Below, one piece after another: positions 7,573-16,653 of a stretch of 64,000 nucleotides of DNA (position 1 is its first letter; every line of letters starts with the position of its first letter). This stretch comes from CAZVPF01 sp964628195. Lineage in GTDB: Bacteria; Planctomycetota; Phycisphaerae; Sedimentisphaerales; Anaerohalosphaeraceae. The stretch is from contig CAZVPF010000016.1 in NCBI GenBank assembly GCA_964628195.1, positions 1 through 64,000 on the forward strand. The letters run 5' to 3'. A program made the position numbers and the translations under genes. The notes under the pieces are model-generated. The model ran no database searches. It saw only the letters and a program-made list of their open reading frames with translations, and was not told where the DNA came from.

Positions 7573-8610
7573 AAAATGATGAGCGAACTTATGGACAACG
7601 TGTTCAACCGCACCCGCAGCCGTAATGAAAAGAAGCTGAAGCTCTGGCGAAAAGTCGGGCTGATGCTGACGTACAAATGCAACGCGAAATGCAGGTTCTG
7701 CTATTACAACTGCGGCCCGGACAAAGGCGGGTTGATGAGCCTTGAAACGGCGATGAACACCTGGCAGGGTCTGGCTGACCTGGCGGGGCGGGACGGGCGT
7801 GTCCACATAACCGGCGGCGAACCTTTTTTGTACTTCGACAGGCTCTGCGAGATATGTTTGGAGGTGCAGAAGGAAAAGCTTCCCGGAATGGACATGGTAG
7901 AAACAAACGCAGGTTGGGCCGTAAATGACGAAATTGTAACAAAACGTCTAACCGAGCTGAAAAAACTCGGAGTAACCCGCATAAAGGCAAGTTATGACCC
8001 TTTTCACGCAGAGTTTGTCGAGGCTGAGAATTTACACAGGCTTATCAGGAAGGGCGAAGAAATTCTTGGTGCGGGGGGCATTATGGTAAGATGGGAAAAA
8101 TACTTACAGCAAAACGACAATATTGCCGATATGAGCGATATAGAAAAAGAACGCTATTTCAAAAAAGCAATAGAAGATGACCCTTGCATGTTCACCGGCA
8201 GGGCAGCCGAAATACTCCCAGAACTAACCCAAGCCAGACCGCTTGAAGACTTCCGCGGGCAAAACTGCAAGGTCAGTTTTCTGGGGGCAGCCGGAGTGCA
8301 TGTCGATCCCGGCGGGAATGTGTTCAGCGGCCAGTGCAGCGGAATAATTGCAGGCAATACGGCAAGGTCGAACCTCAGGCTGATATGGGAAAATTTTGAA
8401 CCAAAAACCTCGCCAATCGTAAATATATTATACTCAGAGGGACCTTTTGGTTTGTTATATGAAGGAGTCAAAAAGGGATATCATACAAAAAGCTGTTATG
8501 TCTCAAAGTGCCATCTTTGTTGTGACCTGAGGCAGTTTTTCTTTGACAGCGGCGAATACAGCAAGATAATTGGTCCGTCGGACTGTTACAGCGGCAAAGA
8601 TTCTGGTTAA
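7564..8610 (+). CDS. Radical SAM protein
   Basis: This protein has up to 348 residues. CNAKCRFC (residues 39-46 from the TTG) is the CxxxCxxC site that binds the SAM-cleaving 4Fe-4S cluster. Next comes the ITGGEPFLY motif near residue 83, which contacts SAM. The C-terminal end holds a cysteine-rich group (CYVSKCHLCC and a last PSDCY) that may bind a second cluster, as in SPASM/twitch-type enzymes. The substrate is unknown and no peptide precursor gene was found beside it. The start is uncertain: TTG 7564 has a G-rich ribosome-binding site at 7554-7559, ATGs lie at 7576 and 7579, and a promoter-like sequence overlaps them all. The gene is flanked by spacers on both sides and is probably transcribed alone. 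Confidence 0.85.
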   Translation: MYNKMMSELMDNVFNRTRSRNEKKLKLWRKVGLMLTYKCNAKCRFCYYNCGPDKGGLMSLETAMNTWQGLADLAGRDGRVHITGGEPFLYFDRLCEICLEVQKEKLPGMDMVETNAGWAVNDEIVTKRLTELKKLGVTRIKASYDPFHAEFVEAENLHRLIRKGEEILGAGGIMVRWEKYLQQNDNIADMSDIEKERYFKKAIEDDPCMFTGRAAEILPELTQARPLEDFRGQNCKVSFLGAAGVHVDPGGNVFSGQCSGIIAGNTARSNLRLIWENFEPKTSPIVNILYSEGPFGLLYEGVKKGYHTKSCYVSKCHLCCDLRQFFFDSGEYSKIIGPSDCYSGKDSG

Positions 8611-8732
8611 ATATTAAAAACGAGGCTCATGAGAGTTTTTAATCTTGAGTTAGCCGAATTCAAAGGGTACAATTCAAGTTTTAGTTTAAAGATGTTGCTT
8701 AATACTGCCGGCATTATAGGAGAACTTGATCT

Positions 8733-9974
8733 TTGGCAGAAACTAACTATGATTCCATCTTCGGTCGTATGGCACTTGACCAGAGCCTGTGCAGCGAAGA
8801 AGAACTAAAAAAATGCCAGGACCGTCTTCGCCAGGACGGACAGGAAGACCCCGCCACCATCGAGGACCTCCTGATCAGGTGCGGGTACCTTACAAAGAGC
8901 CAGGCGCAGAGGCTTCGCAACTCCATTAAGGAATCCAAAGACGCCGCGCACAAGATACCCGGTTACAAGGTAACAAGCAAACTCGGATCCGGTGCGATGG
9001 CTGTGGTTTATAAAGCAAAGCAGCTCAGTCTCGACAGGACCGTAGCGGTCAAGGTTCTGCCGAGAAGGTTCACCGAAAAACCCGATTACATCAAGCGGTT
9101 CTTCAAAGAAGGCAAGATCGCCGCCAAGATGAACCACAACAACATAGTCCAGGCGATCGACGTTGGCGAAGCGGGGGGTCTGTACTATTTTGTAATGGAA
9201 TACGTCGAGGGCAAAACCCTTTACGACGATCTCTCGAAAGGCAAAATATTTCCCGAGGCCGAGGCCATCGATATCACCATTCAGCTTGCCAACGCGCTTT
9301 CACACGCGCACTCGCTGGGACTGATACACCGTGACGTAAAGCCCAAAAACGTCATGATAAACACAGAGGGGACCGTCAAACTCGCCGATATGGGTCTTGC
9401 CCGGGCGACATCGGATGTCGAAGCGGCAAAAAGCGAGGAGGGCAAAGCCTTCGGAACGCCCTATTACATCGCACCGGAACAGATACGCGGAGAGGTAAAC
9501 ATCGACGGCAGGGCGGATATCTATGCACTCGGCGCCACTCTCTACCACATGATAACCGGGAGGGTTCCCTTCGACGGCTCGAACCCCTCTGAGGTAATGA
9601 AAAAACACCTAAAAGAGGATCTTATCCCGCCGGACCATATCAACACTTCGCTTTCGACAGGCATCGCGGAAGTTGTCGAAGTGATGATGGCTAAAAAACC
9701 CAAAGAGCGATACAAGAACATGGAAGAGGTTCTTACGGACCTAAAGGCCGTCAGAAACGGTGAGCCTCCGCTGCTGGCAAGGCAGAAATTCAACATGCAG
9801 GACTTCGAGCAGCTCGAACAGGGCGAGGCAATATACGAAGCCCCACCTCAACGCGAAGGAAATTACTACGGCGAAGAAACAATAACGAAGTACAGGGTAG
9901 CAATGGTGCTGTTGGGCGCCTTGTCTGGAATACTTATACTTGTAATAATATTCCTGATGATAAAACAGTCATAG
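8733..9974 (+). CDS. Membrane-anchored Hanks-type Ser/Thr protein kinase
   Basis: This 413-residue protein has a helical N-terminal module (1-70) of the kind often put before planctomycete kinases. A full kinase domain follows (about 75-340): glycine loop LGSGAMAVVYKA, VAVKVL with the ATP-anchoring Lys near 106, catalytic loop HRDVKPKN near 200, DMGLA in place of DFG, and GTPYYIAPEQ. A juxtamembrane stretch and one membrane helix at about 386-408 end the protein, so the kinase domain is cytoplasmic and almost nothing lies outside. It should autophosphorylate and phosphorylate Ser/Thr on unknown targets. The start is TTG 8733, with AGGAGA 9 bases upstream; no ATG fits as well. The APH-fold gene follows 24 bases later and a TetR gene after that, probably as one operon. 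Confidence 0.9.
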   Translation: MAETNYDSIFGRMALDQSLCSEEELKKCQDRLRQDGQEDPATIEDLLIRCGYLTKSQAQRLRNSIKESKDAAHKIPGYKVTSKLGSGAMAVVYKAKQLSLDRTVAVKVLPRRFTEKPDYIKRFFKEGKIAAKMNHNNIVQAIDVGEAGGLYYFVMEYVEGKTLYDDLSKGKIFPEAEAIDITIQLANALSHAHSLGLIHRDVKPKNVMINTEGTVKLADMGLARATSDVEAAKSEEGKAFGTPYYIAPEQIRGEVNIDGRADIYALGATLYHMITGRVPFDGSNPSEVMKKHLKEDLIPPDHINTSLSTGIAEVVEVMMAKKPKERYKNMEEVLTDLKAVRNGEPPLLARQKFNMQDFEQLEQGEAIYEAPPQREGNYYGEETITKYRVAMVLLGALSGILILVIIFLMIKQS

Positions 9975-9998
9975 AAGCCTTAATTGAAAGGCCTGCTA

Positions 9999-11033
9999 AT
10001 GGCAAAAGGCGGAGCGAATTTCAGTTCGCAGGAGCTGGCAGTTGTTCTGAGCCACTACGATATCGGGCTTATCGCAAACACAAAACCCCTGAGCATCGGA
10101 AACCGCCGGGCACCCAAAAAGATACTGATAACCGACAAGGGGATATACCTTCTTAAACGCCGCTGCAGCGGCAAGGATGACCTTTACCATGTAGCTTTCT
10201 CACACGCGGTTCAGACAACCCTCGAAGAGCATGACTATCCGGTTCCGGGTCTTGTCAAAACGAAGCAAAACACAACAGCTTTCGAGCTTGACGGAAAAAT
10301 TTACGAAATATTCAACTTCATAACCGGCAAGCGCTATTCCGGGACGCTGCCCCAAACGGAGGATTCGGGGCGACGGCTGGCACAGTTTCATCTGAATCTT
10401 GCCGGCTTCGCGGGCCAGTGGATGCCGCTTCGAAAGACCTTCCACAACTCGCCGGCGGTGAGGCGACATCTTAAAACAATAGTTTATGACCGGACTCCCA
10501 CCGGGCCCAACACAATAATGCACGAAACGGCGGCTGAGCTTTTGACCATTTACAACCATTCGGCGATAAGCGTGAACCAGCTCGGTTTTGACTGGTGGAA
10601 AGAAGTGATCGTCCACTCCGACTGGCACCCGGGGAACATGCTTTTTTCCGGCGATAAAATCGTCGTCGTACTCGATTATGACTCGGTAAAAGTGGCCCCG
10701 GCAGTGACAGATCTCGCAAACGGGATGCTCCAGTTTTCGATAATCGCAAGAAGCGGTGACCCTGTAAACTGGCCCGCGGAGTTCGACCTCGACAGGATGG
10801 CGGCATTTCTCTATGGATACCAAGATCAGGTAAGGCTCGAACCGGAAATGGTGGAAGCTCTGCCGGAACTCATGATAGAATCGATGATATCGGAATCGGT
10901 GTTCCCTATCGCAGCGACGGGGTTCTTCGGGCACATGTCCGGTGTGGACTTCCTGAGCATGATACTCAGGAAATGCAAATGGATGCAGCAAAACCGCAAG
11001 GGCCTGGAAAAAGTTTTAGGACGGGAAAAATGA
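9999..11033 (+). CDS. APH/CotS-like small-molecule kinase
   Basis: This 344-residue protein has the aminoglycoside-phosphotransferase fold. IVHSDWHPGNMLF is the Brenner catalytic loop (H-x-D-x-x-x-x-N) and VVVLDYDS is the metal-binding Asp motif. The N-terminal lobe is divergent, with a weak Lys region (IYLLKRR). Related proteins phosphorylate homoserine, choline, fructosamine or spore-coat components, so the name gives only the fold. ATG 9999 with AAAGG 7 bases before is preferred to the TTG at 9984. Its stop overlaps the TetR start (ATGA). Sitting between a Ser/Thr kinase and a repressor, it may belong to a small signalling or resistance unit, but nothing shows the substrate. Confidence 0.8.
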   Translation: MAKGGANFSSQELAVVLSHYDIGLIANTKPLSIGNRRAPKKILITDKGIYLLKRRCSGKDDLYHVAFSHAVQTTLEEHDYPVPGLVKTKQNTTAFELDGKIYEIFNFITGKRYSGTLPQTEDSGRRLAQFHLNLAGFAGQWMPLRKTFHNSPAVRRHLKTIVYDRTPTGPNTIMHETAAELLTIYNHSAISVNQLGFDWWKEVIVHSDWHPGNMLFSGDKIVVVLDYDSVKVAPAVTDLANGMLQFSIIARSGDPVNWPAEFDLDRMAAFLYGYQDQVRLEPEMVEALPELMIESMISESVFPIAATGFFGHMSGVDFLSMILRKCKWMQQNRKGLEKVLGREK

Positions 11034-11620
11034 CAAGAAAACACACGGATACCCGCGAAAGGATCATCCGGGCGGCAGCGGGGCTTTACAGTATTCACGG
11101 CTGCGCGGGAACGACGCTGGAGGACATACTTACGACAAGCGGCGTGACCAAAGGGGGCTTTTACCATTACTTCAAAAGCAAGGACGATCTTTGCCTGGCG
11201 GTTCTGGACAAGGCCGTAAAGGAGTACCACGCACTCGGCGAACAGGCAGGTGAAATTCACGACCCGCTGGAAAGGCTGGCGTGGCTTATCAGGGAACTGG
11301 CCCGGCTGAACAGCTGCGGAACATGGGTCAACTGCCGACTTATCCTCAGGCTCTGCGCTGAGCGGTCGCAGCTTGACGGTATGGTTGCGCAGAAGCTGAA
11401 CAACTTGCTCAACTGGCAGCGCACCATGTACGAGGTAATGATAAACGAGTGTATTGACATAGGAGCGATAAGTTCGGAACTATCGGCCAGGCGGCTGGCC
11501 GATATTCTGGTCACAGTTATCTCAGGGTCACTTATCCTTTCAACCGGCTCAGAGAGGGATCCCGACTTTGCCTCTCTCATTGGTGAAATCGCAAAACTGC
11601 TGGCACTTGTACCGGCATAA
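11030..11620 (+). CDS. TetR/AcrR-family transcriptional regulator
   Basis: This 196-residue protein has an N-terminal helix-turn-helix: RERIIRAAAGLY, then TTLEDILTTSGVTKGGFYHY and FKSKDDL at about residues 25-50, all typical of TetR. The C-terminal domain resembles the TetR_C class that forms a ligand-binding dimer (SGTWVNC-like segment). The chosen ATG at 11030 overlaps the APH-fold stop codon; an upstream in-frame ATG at 10973 would add a non-homologous tail. It may regulate its own operon, whose first gene is the Ser/Thr kinase, since no divergent target gene is present. The ligand is unknown. Confidence 0.88.
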   Translation: MTRKHTDTRERIIRAAAGLYSIHGCAGTTLEDILTTSGVTKGGFYHYFKSKDDLCLAVLDKAVKEYHALGEQAGEIHDPLERLAWLIRELARLNSCGTWVNCRLILRLCAERSQLDGMVAQKLNNLLNWQRTMYEVMINECIDIGAISSELSARRLADILVTVISGSLILSTGSERDPDFASLIGEIAKLLALVPA

Positions 11621-11680
11621 AGCATCGGGCTGAAAATTTTTATTTTTGCCCTTTGTATTTTGTGCCGGGCCTTTCATGTT

Positions 11681-12184
11681 TTAACCATGCAGCGCAGTAA
11701 TTATTTCCGAAAGCGTCTGCTGATGGTCGCCGGTTTTACACTGCACGCGGATATCGGCCCATTTCTCATAAAGCCCCCTTCGTTTTTCATAGAGGCTCTC
11801 GAGCGTTTCGCCGGGTTCCATGACTACACCCCGCGTGGAGAGGTTCGTAACCCGCCTGACAATTTCATCAAGCTCTACATCCAGCCATACTATAGTTCCC
11901 AGCCTGCTGAAACGGCTCATCGCCCTGTCGCTGTAAACCGCGCTGCCGCCTGTGGCGATAACCGTGTTGTCGGTGTCGATCTCAAGCAGGTAATGCTCCT
12001 CGATGTCCAAAAATTTTTCCAACCCGTGCAGGTCGATAAGCTCCTGGAGTCGCTTGCCGCATCGCGACTGAATCCTTACGTCCGTATCCAAAAACCCCCT
12101 GCCCAGGGCCTTGGCCAGGAGCACTCCTATCGTGCTCTTGCCCACACCGGGCATTCCAATGAGTATGATATTGCCCCTGTTCAT
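11681..12184 (-). CDS. Shikimate kinase-like P-loop kinase
   Basis: This 167-residue protein has GMPGVGKST (residues 10-18, Walker A), FLDTDVRI near 32 (the acidic shikimate/Mg site), ATGGSAVY near 78 (the GG-containing substrate loop, here GGS rather than the usual GGG) and an R-rich lid segment RRVTNLSTRGV. Length and order match AroK/AroL. Shikimate kinase phosphorylates the 3-hydroxyl of shikimate in chorismate synthesis. The substituted substrate loop and the absence of other aro genes leave open a relative acting on another small molecule. The start at ATG 12184 is one base after the PHP gene's stop, so the two are co-translated. A longer frame upstream only overlaps the PHP gene. Confidence 0.75.
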   Translation of the reverse strand: MNRGNIILIGMPGVGKSTIGVLLAKALGRGFLDTDVRIQSRCGKRLQELIDLHGLEKFLDIEEHYLLEIDTDNTVIATGGSAVYSDRAMSRFSRLGTIVWLDVELDEIVRRVTNLSTRGVVMEPGETLESLYEKRRGLYEKWADIRVQCKTGDHQQTLSEIITALHG

Positions 12185-12185
12185 C

Positions 12186-12938
12186 TCAGTATCCGAGATC
12201 CTCAGGCCGGGAGAGGGCCCCGTCGGGCAATTTTGCAAGAACAGTGCGGGCGAACTCCTGCAAGGCGATGCACCCGAGGCTGTGGGCATCGGAGCCGTAA
12301 ATAATCTTCACTCCGTGGTCGAGGGCGATCTCGTAAATCTTATACCACTGGCCCTGCCAGTTTTCGGTGAGCCGGTTGGCGGTAAGTTCGTTAAGCTCCC
12401 ATGCCACGTTATTTTCAGCGGACAAATTTGCGGCCTCTTCATAGACGCTCAGCATATCCTCGAAGTAATCCTCAAGCCTGACGGCTGTGCCGATCATTCG
12501 CCCGGGATGTGCCAGGGCAGTAACAGCCTTGTTCGAGACGATACCCAGAAGCGTTGTCCGCCAGTGCGAAAATATCTCCTCCGGGTCGATGCTTGCATCT
12601 TCCGGGCTGTGTGCGTAATTGCCGACGGTCGGAACGTAATGAAGGCCGGCGAGCACATAATCGTATTTCTCTATCTGCTCGATAACGAACCTGCCGTCGG
12701 TGTGCATGGGGTCGACGTCGATTTCGGCTCCGATGATAACCTTGCATTCGCTTTTCACCCTGCCGGCTTCGTGCTTGATGCGCTCTATCCGTTCAATGGA
12801 GGACGGGCTGAAAATATGGTCGGTAATTGCTATGGTGTCAAGCCCGAATCGCTGGGCAGTTTCGATTATCTGCCTGACGACCATGCCCTCGGCATGGCCG
12901 CAGTACTCGGTATGTATGTGCATGTCATAATCTATCAT
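12186..12938 (-). CDS. PHP-domain phosphoesterase (histidinol-phosphatase type)
   Basis: This 250-residue protein is a single PHP domain with all metal-ligand motifs visible: MHIHTEYCGHAEG (H7 and H9), AITDH near 39, GAEIDVDP near 71, AGLHYVP near 97, TALAHPGR near 140 and IIYGSDAHS near 216. The family hydrolyses phosphate esters with a trinuclear metal site and includes histidinol-phosphatase HisK. With no his genes nearby the substrate is open. It sits between the PBP2 gene (97 bases upstream) and the shikimate-kinase-like gene (1 base downstream). It may be the distal part of the cell-shape transcript or have its own promoter in that 97-base gap. Confidence 0.85.
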   Translation of the reverse strand: MIDYDMHIHTEYCGHAEGMVVRQIIETAQRFGLDTIAITDHIFSPSSIERIERIKHEAGRVKSECKVIIGAEIDVDPMHTDGRFVIEQIEKYDYVLAGLHYVPTVGNYAHSPEDASIDPEEIFSHWRTTLLGIVSNKAVTALAHPGRMIGTAVRLEDYFEDMLSVYEEAANLSAENNVAWELNELTANRLTENWQGQWYKIYEIALDHGVKIIYGSDAHSLGCIALQEFARTVLAKLPDGALSRPEDLGY

Positions 12939-13034
12939 TTCAGAGTCCGTAACAAATAATAAAGGTCAGGGTATTATACACAGAACAGCCCAAAAGTAAA
13001 CCGGTATCGGGTTTATCACGAAATGCAAAAGCCC

Positions 13035-15182
13035 CTATTGTCCAATGTAGCCCATTTCGCTGCAGAGCCTGATTATCTCCCTGCCCAGCGGGGCCGCATC
13101 GCTCGAACCGGCCTGGCCGCCTTCGACTAATACCGCAAGGGCAATGCCCCCGGCCGTTTTGTCCTCGACAAAGCCGGCGAACCAGGCGTGGTTTGGCCGC
13201 TCGGTCGAACCTGTTTTACCGTAAATATCCATGCCTCGATCTTTGTCCAGCAGGAAGCTGCCCTCGAAGGCGCTTCTGGCGGTGCCGCCCCATTGATTAA
13301 CAACGGCGTACATCCCGTCCTTAACGGTCCTGACGGTTCTGTCGCTTAGCCCTATTTCCCTTCCGTAAGGACGAAACGTTCCGGGTGAATTTTCGCCCTG
13401 CGGCGGCATAAACACAGTAGGGCGGATAAAGACCCCGCCGCGTGAAATACACGCCATAGCGGCAGCGACCTGTAAAGTTGTCACACGCAGACCGCCTTGG
13501 CCTATACCGAACATTCGCTTTTCATATCCTTTCAAGTCACCCACTTCATCGAAGCTGTCGGGCTGGCCTGGCGGTATGGCGGACTGTATCTGCCCGGCGG
13601 ACTCAGCGAGTCGCAGAGGCTTGTATGAATCCCGCCTGAGCCCCTGCATCATTGTCTCGTAATCCGGCCCGGCGAGGATCGTTCTGCCGCAGCCGAATTC
13701 CCAGAGCCACTTTTGGAGGACTCGTGAATCAAGCATGTCCGCAAGGCGAGAAAAATAGATGTTGCAGCTTCCTCGTATCGCGTTGACCGCGTTGTTGCCG
13801 CCGTGGCCGTCCCATTTCCAGTCGTGACAACTTCCGAACCTGCGGTACTGCAAACAGTTGGGCCATCCTCGCGGGGCAGGTTTGTGGGGACAGCTTATCA
13901 CTGTGCCGGGCGCGACTTTGCCTTCCTCGAGGCCAGCTGCGAGGACAAGGGGTTTAATCGAAGAGCCCGGCGGGTAGATTTTCCGGGTCGCCTTGCTCGT
14001 CATCGGTTCGCCGGGGCGGTTCTTGATTTCGTTATATTCAAACCGGACGGTGTTGAGGTTGTAAACAGGAACCGACACTATTGCAAGCGCCTGACCAGTG
14101 GCGGTTTCAATAACCACCGCGCCAACGGCTTTGGCGGGGTCGTTCGGGTCCGAAACGGCGAGTTCGATAGCTTCCTGAAGCTCTATATCCAGCGAAAGGC
14201 GAACGTCATTGCCGAATATAGAGACTTTCTCCTCGATAAGGCTGCCCTCGATGTCGTAGCGTTTTTCGCCCCGTCTGCCCCGAAGTATCGGTTCGCAAAC
14301 CCATTCCACGCCGTCCCTGCCGATCATATCGCCGGGCTGATAATCGCTGTACCGGTCAAAATCAAAAAGCTCGTTATCCTCCTCAAAAGCCGGTCCGACC
14401 CTGCCTATCACCTGGCAGCCCGCGGAACCGTAAGGATAATATCTTACCTCCTGGGGATATATATTTACGCCTTCGATATCCGTAAACGCCCGCTGGGCCT
14501 CGATAAGCTCGGCTTCGGTTTTCAATTCCACCAGCGGCTGGGGCTCGTGCATCTCGGCGAGGTCAACGGCGAGTGTCATCATCACCCGTTTTTGCCTGTC
14601 GGGCTCAAGTGTGGCGAATTCTTCGATGGCCTCCGATTGAGGAACGTACATTCCCCTGGCGCGGTAATCTGTCTTTAGCTGCGAGTCGGGAAAGTTGCGT
14701 GACCATGCTGTGAACTGGCGATATCGCCATATCTGCTCGTTTATCCTGAATATGCGGTCGTAAATTTTTTCCCTGCTGCCCTGGCCGAGGTCGGCGAAAC
14801 GCTCTATTATGCGCATAAGCTCAGCCCTGTCGGCTTCGTATTCCTGTCGCAGAATAAGCTCTGCCTTTTCCGCGGAAATTTCCTCCCTTGCGGCGAGCCT
14901 TATTATATTGGCCTGCCAGAAGTTGTCGTCGAGCAGCCGGGTGAGCTGATAGCTGACATGCAGGTAAAAGACCGGTTTGTCATAAGCAAGCTTCCTGCCC
15001 CTGCGGTCCATAATGCTGCCCCGCAGCGTGGGCATCTGCCTGGCAGGGAGCAGGCGCATCTCGGCAATCTGCCTGCGGTAGTCATCGGCCCTTCCCATCT
15101 GCAAAAAAGCCAACCGGCTGAAAAATCCGGCTGCGGCCAAAATACAGAATGTGAGGAATAAATATAAACGCTGTTTGTACAT
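13035..15182 (-). CDS. mrdA: Penicillin-binding protein 2, elongation transpeptidase
   Basis: This 715-residue class B PBP has an N-terminal membrane anchor at about 6-26 (LYLFLTFCILAAAGFFSRL). The pedestal region follows, with PTLRGSIMDRRGRKLAYD. The transpeptidase domain has active-site SSIK at about 408-411 (YPPGSSIKPLV), SCN in GSCNIYFSRL and KTGS at about 655. It crosslinks peptidoglycan during lateral growth, working with RodA and the MreBCD complex. Planctomycetes were long thought to lack peptidoglycan; many are now known to make it. An intact PBP2 next to mreBCD supports a rod- or elongation-type wall machine here. It lies 75 bases downstream of mreD on the same strand. No rodA was found in the window. 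Confidence 0.92.
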   Translation of the reverse strand: MYKQRLYLFLTFCILAAAGFFSRLAFLQMGRADDYRRQIAEMRLLPARQMPTLRGSIMDRRGRKLAYDKPVFYLHVSYQLTRLLDDNFWQANIIRLAAREEISAEKAELILRQEYEADRAELMRIIERFADLGQGSREKIYDRIFRINEQIWRYRQFTAWSRNFPDSQLKTDYRARGMYVPQSEAIEEFATLEPDRQKRVMMTLAVDLAEMHEPQPLVELKTEAELIEAQRAFTDIEGVNIYPQEVRYYPYGSAGCQVIGRVGPAFEEDNELFDFDRYSDYQPGDMIGRDGVEWVCEPILRGRRGEKRYDIEGSLIEEKVSIFGNDVRLSLDIELQEAIELAVSDPNDPAKAVGAVVIETATGQALAIVSVPVYNLNTVRFEYNEIKNRPGEPMTSKATRKIYPPGSSIKPLVLAAGLEEGKVAPGTVISCPHKPAPRGWPNCLQYRRFGSCHDWKWDGHGGNNAVNAIRGSCNIYFSRLADMLDSRVLQKWLWEFGCGRTILAGPDYETMMQGLRRDSYKPLRLAESAGQIQSAIPPGQPDSFDEVGDLKGYEKRMFGIGQGGLRVTTLQVAAAMACISRGGVFIRPTVFMPPQGENSPGTFRPYGREIGLSDRTVRTVKDGMYAVVNQWGGTARSAFEGSFLLDKDRGMDIYGKTGSTERPNHAWFAGFVEDKTAGGIALAVLVEGGQAGSSDAAPLGREIIRLCSEMGYIGQ

Positions 15183-15257
15183 ATCACTATGTTACTAAAT
15201 ACGCCCGGCTGGAACAAACATAAACCGCACGACAAAAAGATACTTAAGATTGCAGGT

Positions 15258-15767
15258 TCAATACCTGGCGTACTGCCGCCTGCCGAGCCCGAAAAAGCCC
15301 AGCATCCCGTGAAGCAGTGCCCAAAGTATGGGTCCGGCCAGAGCAGAATATCCTGACGTTCCGAAAACGACAACCCAGAAATTCCCCGTCATCTCGCCTG
15401 TCTTGAATAGTATCAAAAGTTCGGCGACGGCGTGGGTGAGTATGCTGGCGAGAAGTATCGTCAGTGCCTGGTGTATGAAATGCTGCATGACGACGACCTT
15501 TCGCATCTGGCCAAGCAAAAAGCCGAATATTCCATAAACGATCATGTAAGGGCCCATCGCGGTTCCCGATATATCCGCGGCAAGGCCTGTCAGAAATGAA
15601 ACCACTATAGCCTCGTTCCAGTCGCAGTGAACCACGAAAAAGACCAGCAGTATGAGCAGCAGGTCCGGGCGGACATTAAGACCCGGCAATGCCACAAAGT
15701 TCATAAGGTTGCCGGTGTTGAGTATGGTCGCGACACCGAGTACAATTGCGAATCGAATCCATTTCAT
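15258..15767 (-). CDS. mreD: Rod shape-determining protein MreD
   Basis: This 169-residue protein is mostly membrane helices (five to six hydrophobic stretches) with the MreD pattern: NVRPDLLLILLVFFVV near 30, and SFLTGLAADISGTAMGPYMI with the conserved G-L-x-x-D. MreD is the integral membrane part of the elongasome and bridges MreC to the cytoplasmic MreB. It starts 3 bases after the mreC stop and is followed by the PBP2 gene, so translation is coupled. Identification rests on topology, the G-L-x-x-D motif and gene order. Confidence 0.88.
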   Translation of the reverse strand: MKWIRFAIVLGVATILNTGNLMNFVALPGLNVRPDLLLILLVFFVVHCDWNEAIVVSFLTGLAADISGTAMGPYMIVYGIFGFLLGQMRKVVVMQHFIHQALTILLASILTHAVAELLILFKTGEMTGNFWVVVFGTSGYSALAGPILWALLHGMLGFFGLGRRQYARY

Positions 15768-15770
15768 AAA

Positions 15771-16586
15771 CTATCGCTCTTCCCTGAGGATAACTCCAAC
15801 ACTGTCAATATCACCAAGCTCGTAAATCGGCTGAACCGAAATATCCAAAAGCAGGGGGTTCTCATCGTCCGGTTCCACCTCGGCAACTCTGCCAGTAACA
15901 ATCGGCGTGTCGAGGTAACCGGGGCGGGCGGCTGCGTAGACGGCGTCACCTTCGAGAACATCGTACTCTCGAGATATAAGGGGTATTTTGGCAACGCTGC
16001 TGCCTGTCCCGGTAAGCCGGCCGGGAATAACTCCCCGCCGCCCCTGTCGCCAGAGGCGTATTTCTATCCTTTGATTGCCGTCTGTGACCAGCCGAACCTT
16101 TGCGGTATAGTCGGCTGTTTCGCTTATTGTGCCGATAAGGCAATTGTTGCCCAGCACATACTGGCCTTTTTCAATGCCATCTTGCGCGCCCTTATTAATA
16201 AGAAGCTCGTGCCTGGCCCCGATAACCGATGAATTTATAACGTCGGCAAGCCTGATAACCGGTCCCGGCTTGGGCAGTTCGCTGCGTATTCGCTCGAGTT
16301 TTTCAACTTTTTCGTGTTCGGTCATAAGCGCGGCTCGAAGGTTGTCATTATGGGCCAAAAGCTTGTTATATTCTTCCCTGCTTACGTACTGCTCGCTGGA
16401 AGGACTTGCTGAAAACCCTTCAACAGGGCCGCTGCGACCGACATCGAGAACTTTGCCGAAAAGGCTGCTGTAAAAAAAGTTCAGATTGTTCGTAATGCTC
16501 TGCGGCAGGAGATATATAATAACGCTCGCCGTCAGCAGCCCGACAAAAAGCGTGCTCCTCGGTATGTGCGATGATTTACGTGCCAT
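15771..16586 (-). CDS. mreC: Rod shape-determining protein MreC
   Basis: This 271-residue protein has a basic N-terminus and one membrane helix (about 12-30). A coiled coil follows (about 70-110, with EYNKLLAHNDNLRAAL), then the periplasmic double beta-barrel domain with INKGAQDGIEKGQYVLG and the end segment DIDSVGVILREE. MreC dimers scaffold PBP2 and connect it to MreB. It lies 67 bases downstream of mreB and 3 bases before mreD. Length is normal. Confidence 0.9.
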   Translation of the reverse strand: MARKSSHIPRSTLFVGLLTASVIIYLLPQSITNNLNFFYSSLFGKVLDVGRSGPVEGFSASPSSEQYVSREEYNKLLAHNDNLRAALMTEHEKVEKLERIRSELPKPGPVIRLADVINSSVIGARHELLINKGAQDGIEKGQYVLGNNCLIGTISETADYTAKVRLVTDGNQRIEIRLWRQGRRGVIPGRLTGTGSSVAKIPLISREYDVLEGDAVYAAARPGYLDTPIVTGRVAEVEPDDENPLLLDISVQPIYELGDIDSVGVILREER

Positions 16587-16653
16587 AAAAAGCGTTCAAG
16601 ATTGAGTTTTTATTTACTCGCGGGAAACCGAATTTAAAAACCCGCAGTTGTCG

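Noticed and set aside
13803..14678. A 291-codon frame opposite the PBP2 gene
   Set aside because: It lies antisense to a canonical transpeptidase with intact motifs and has no recognisable domain.
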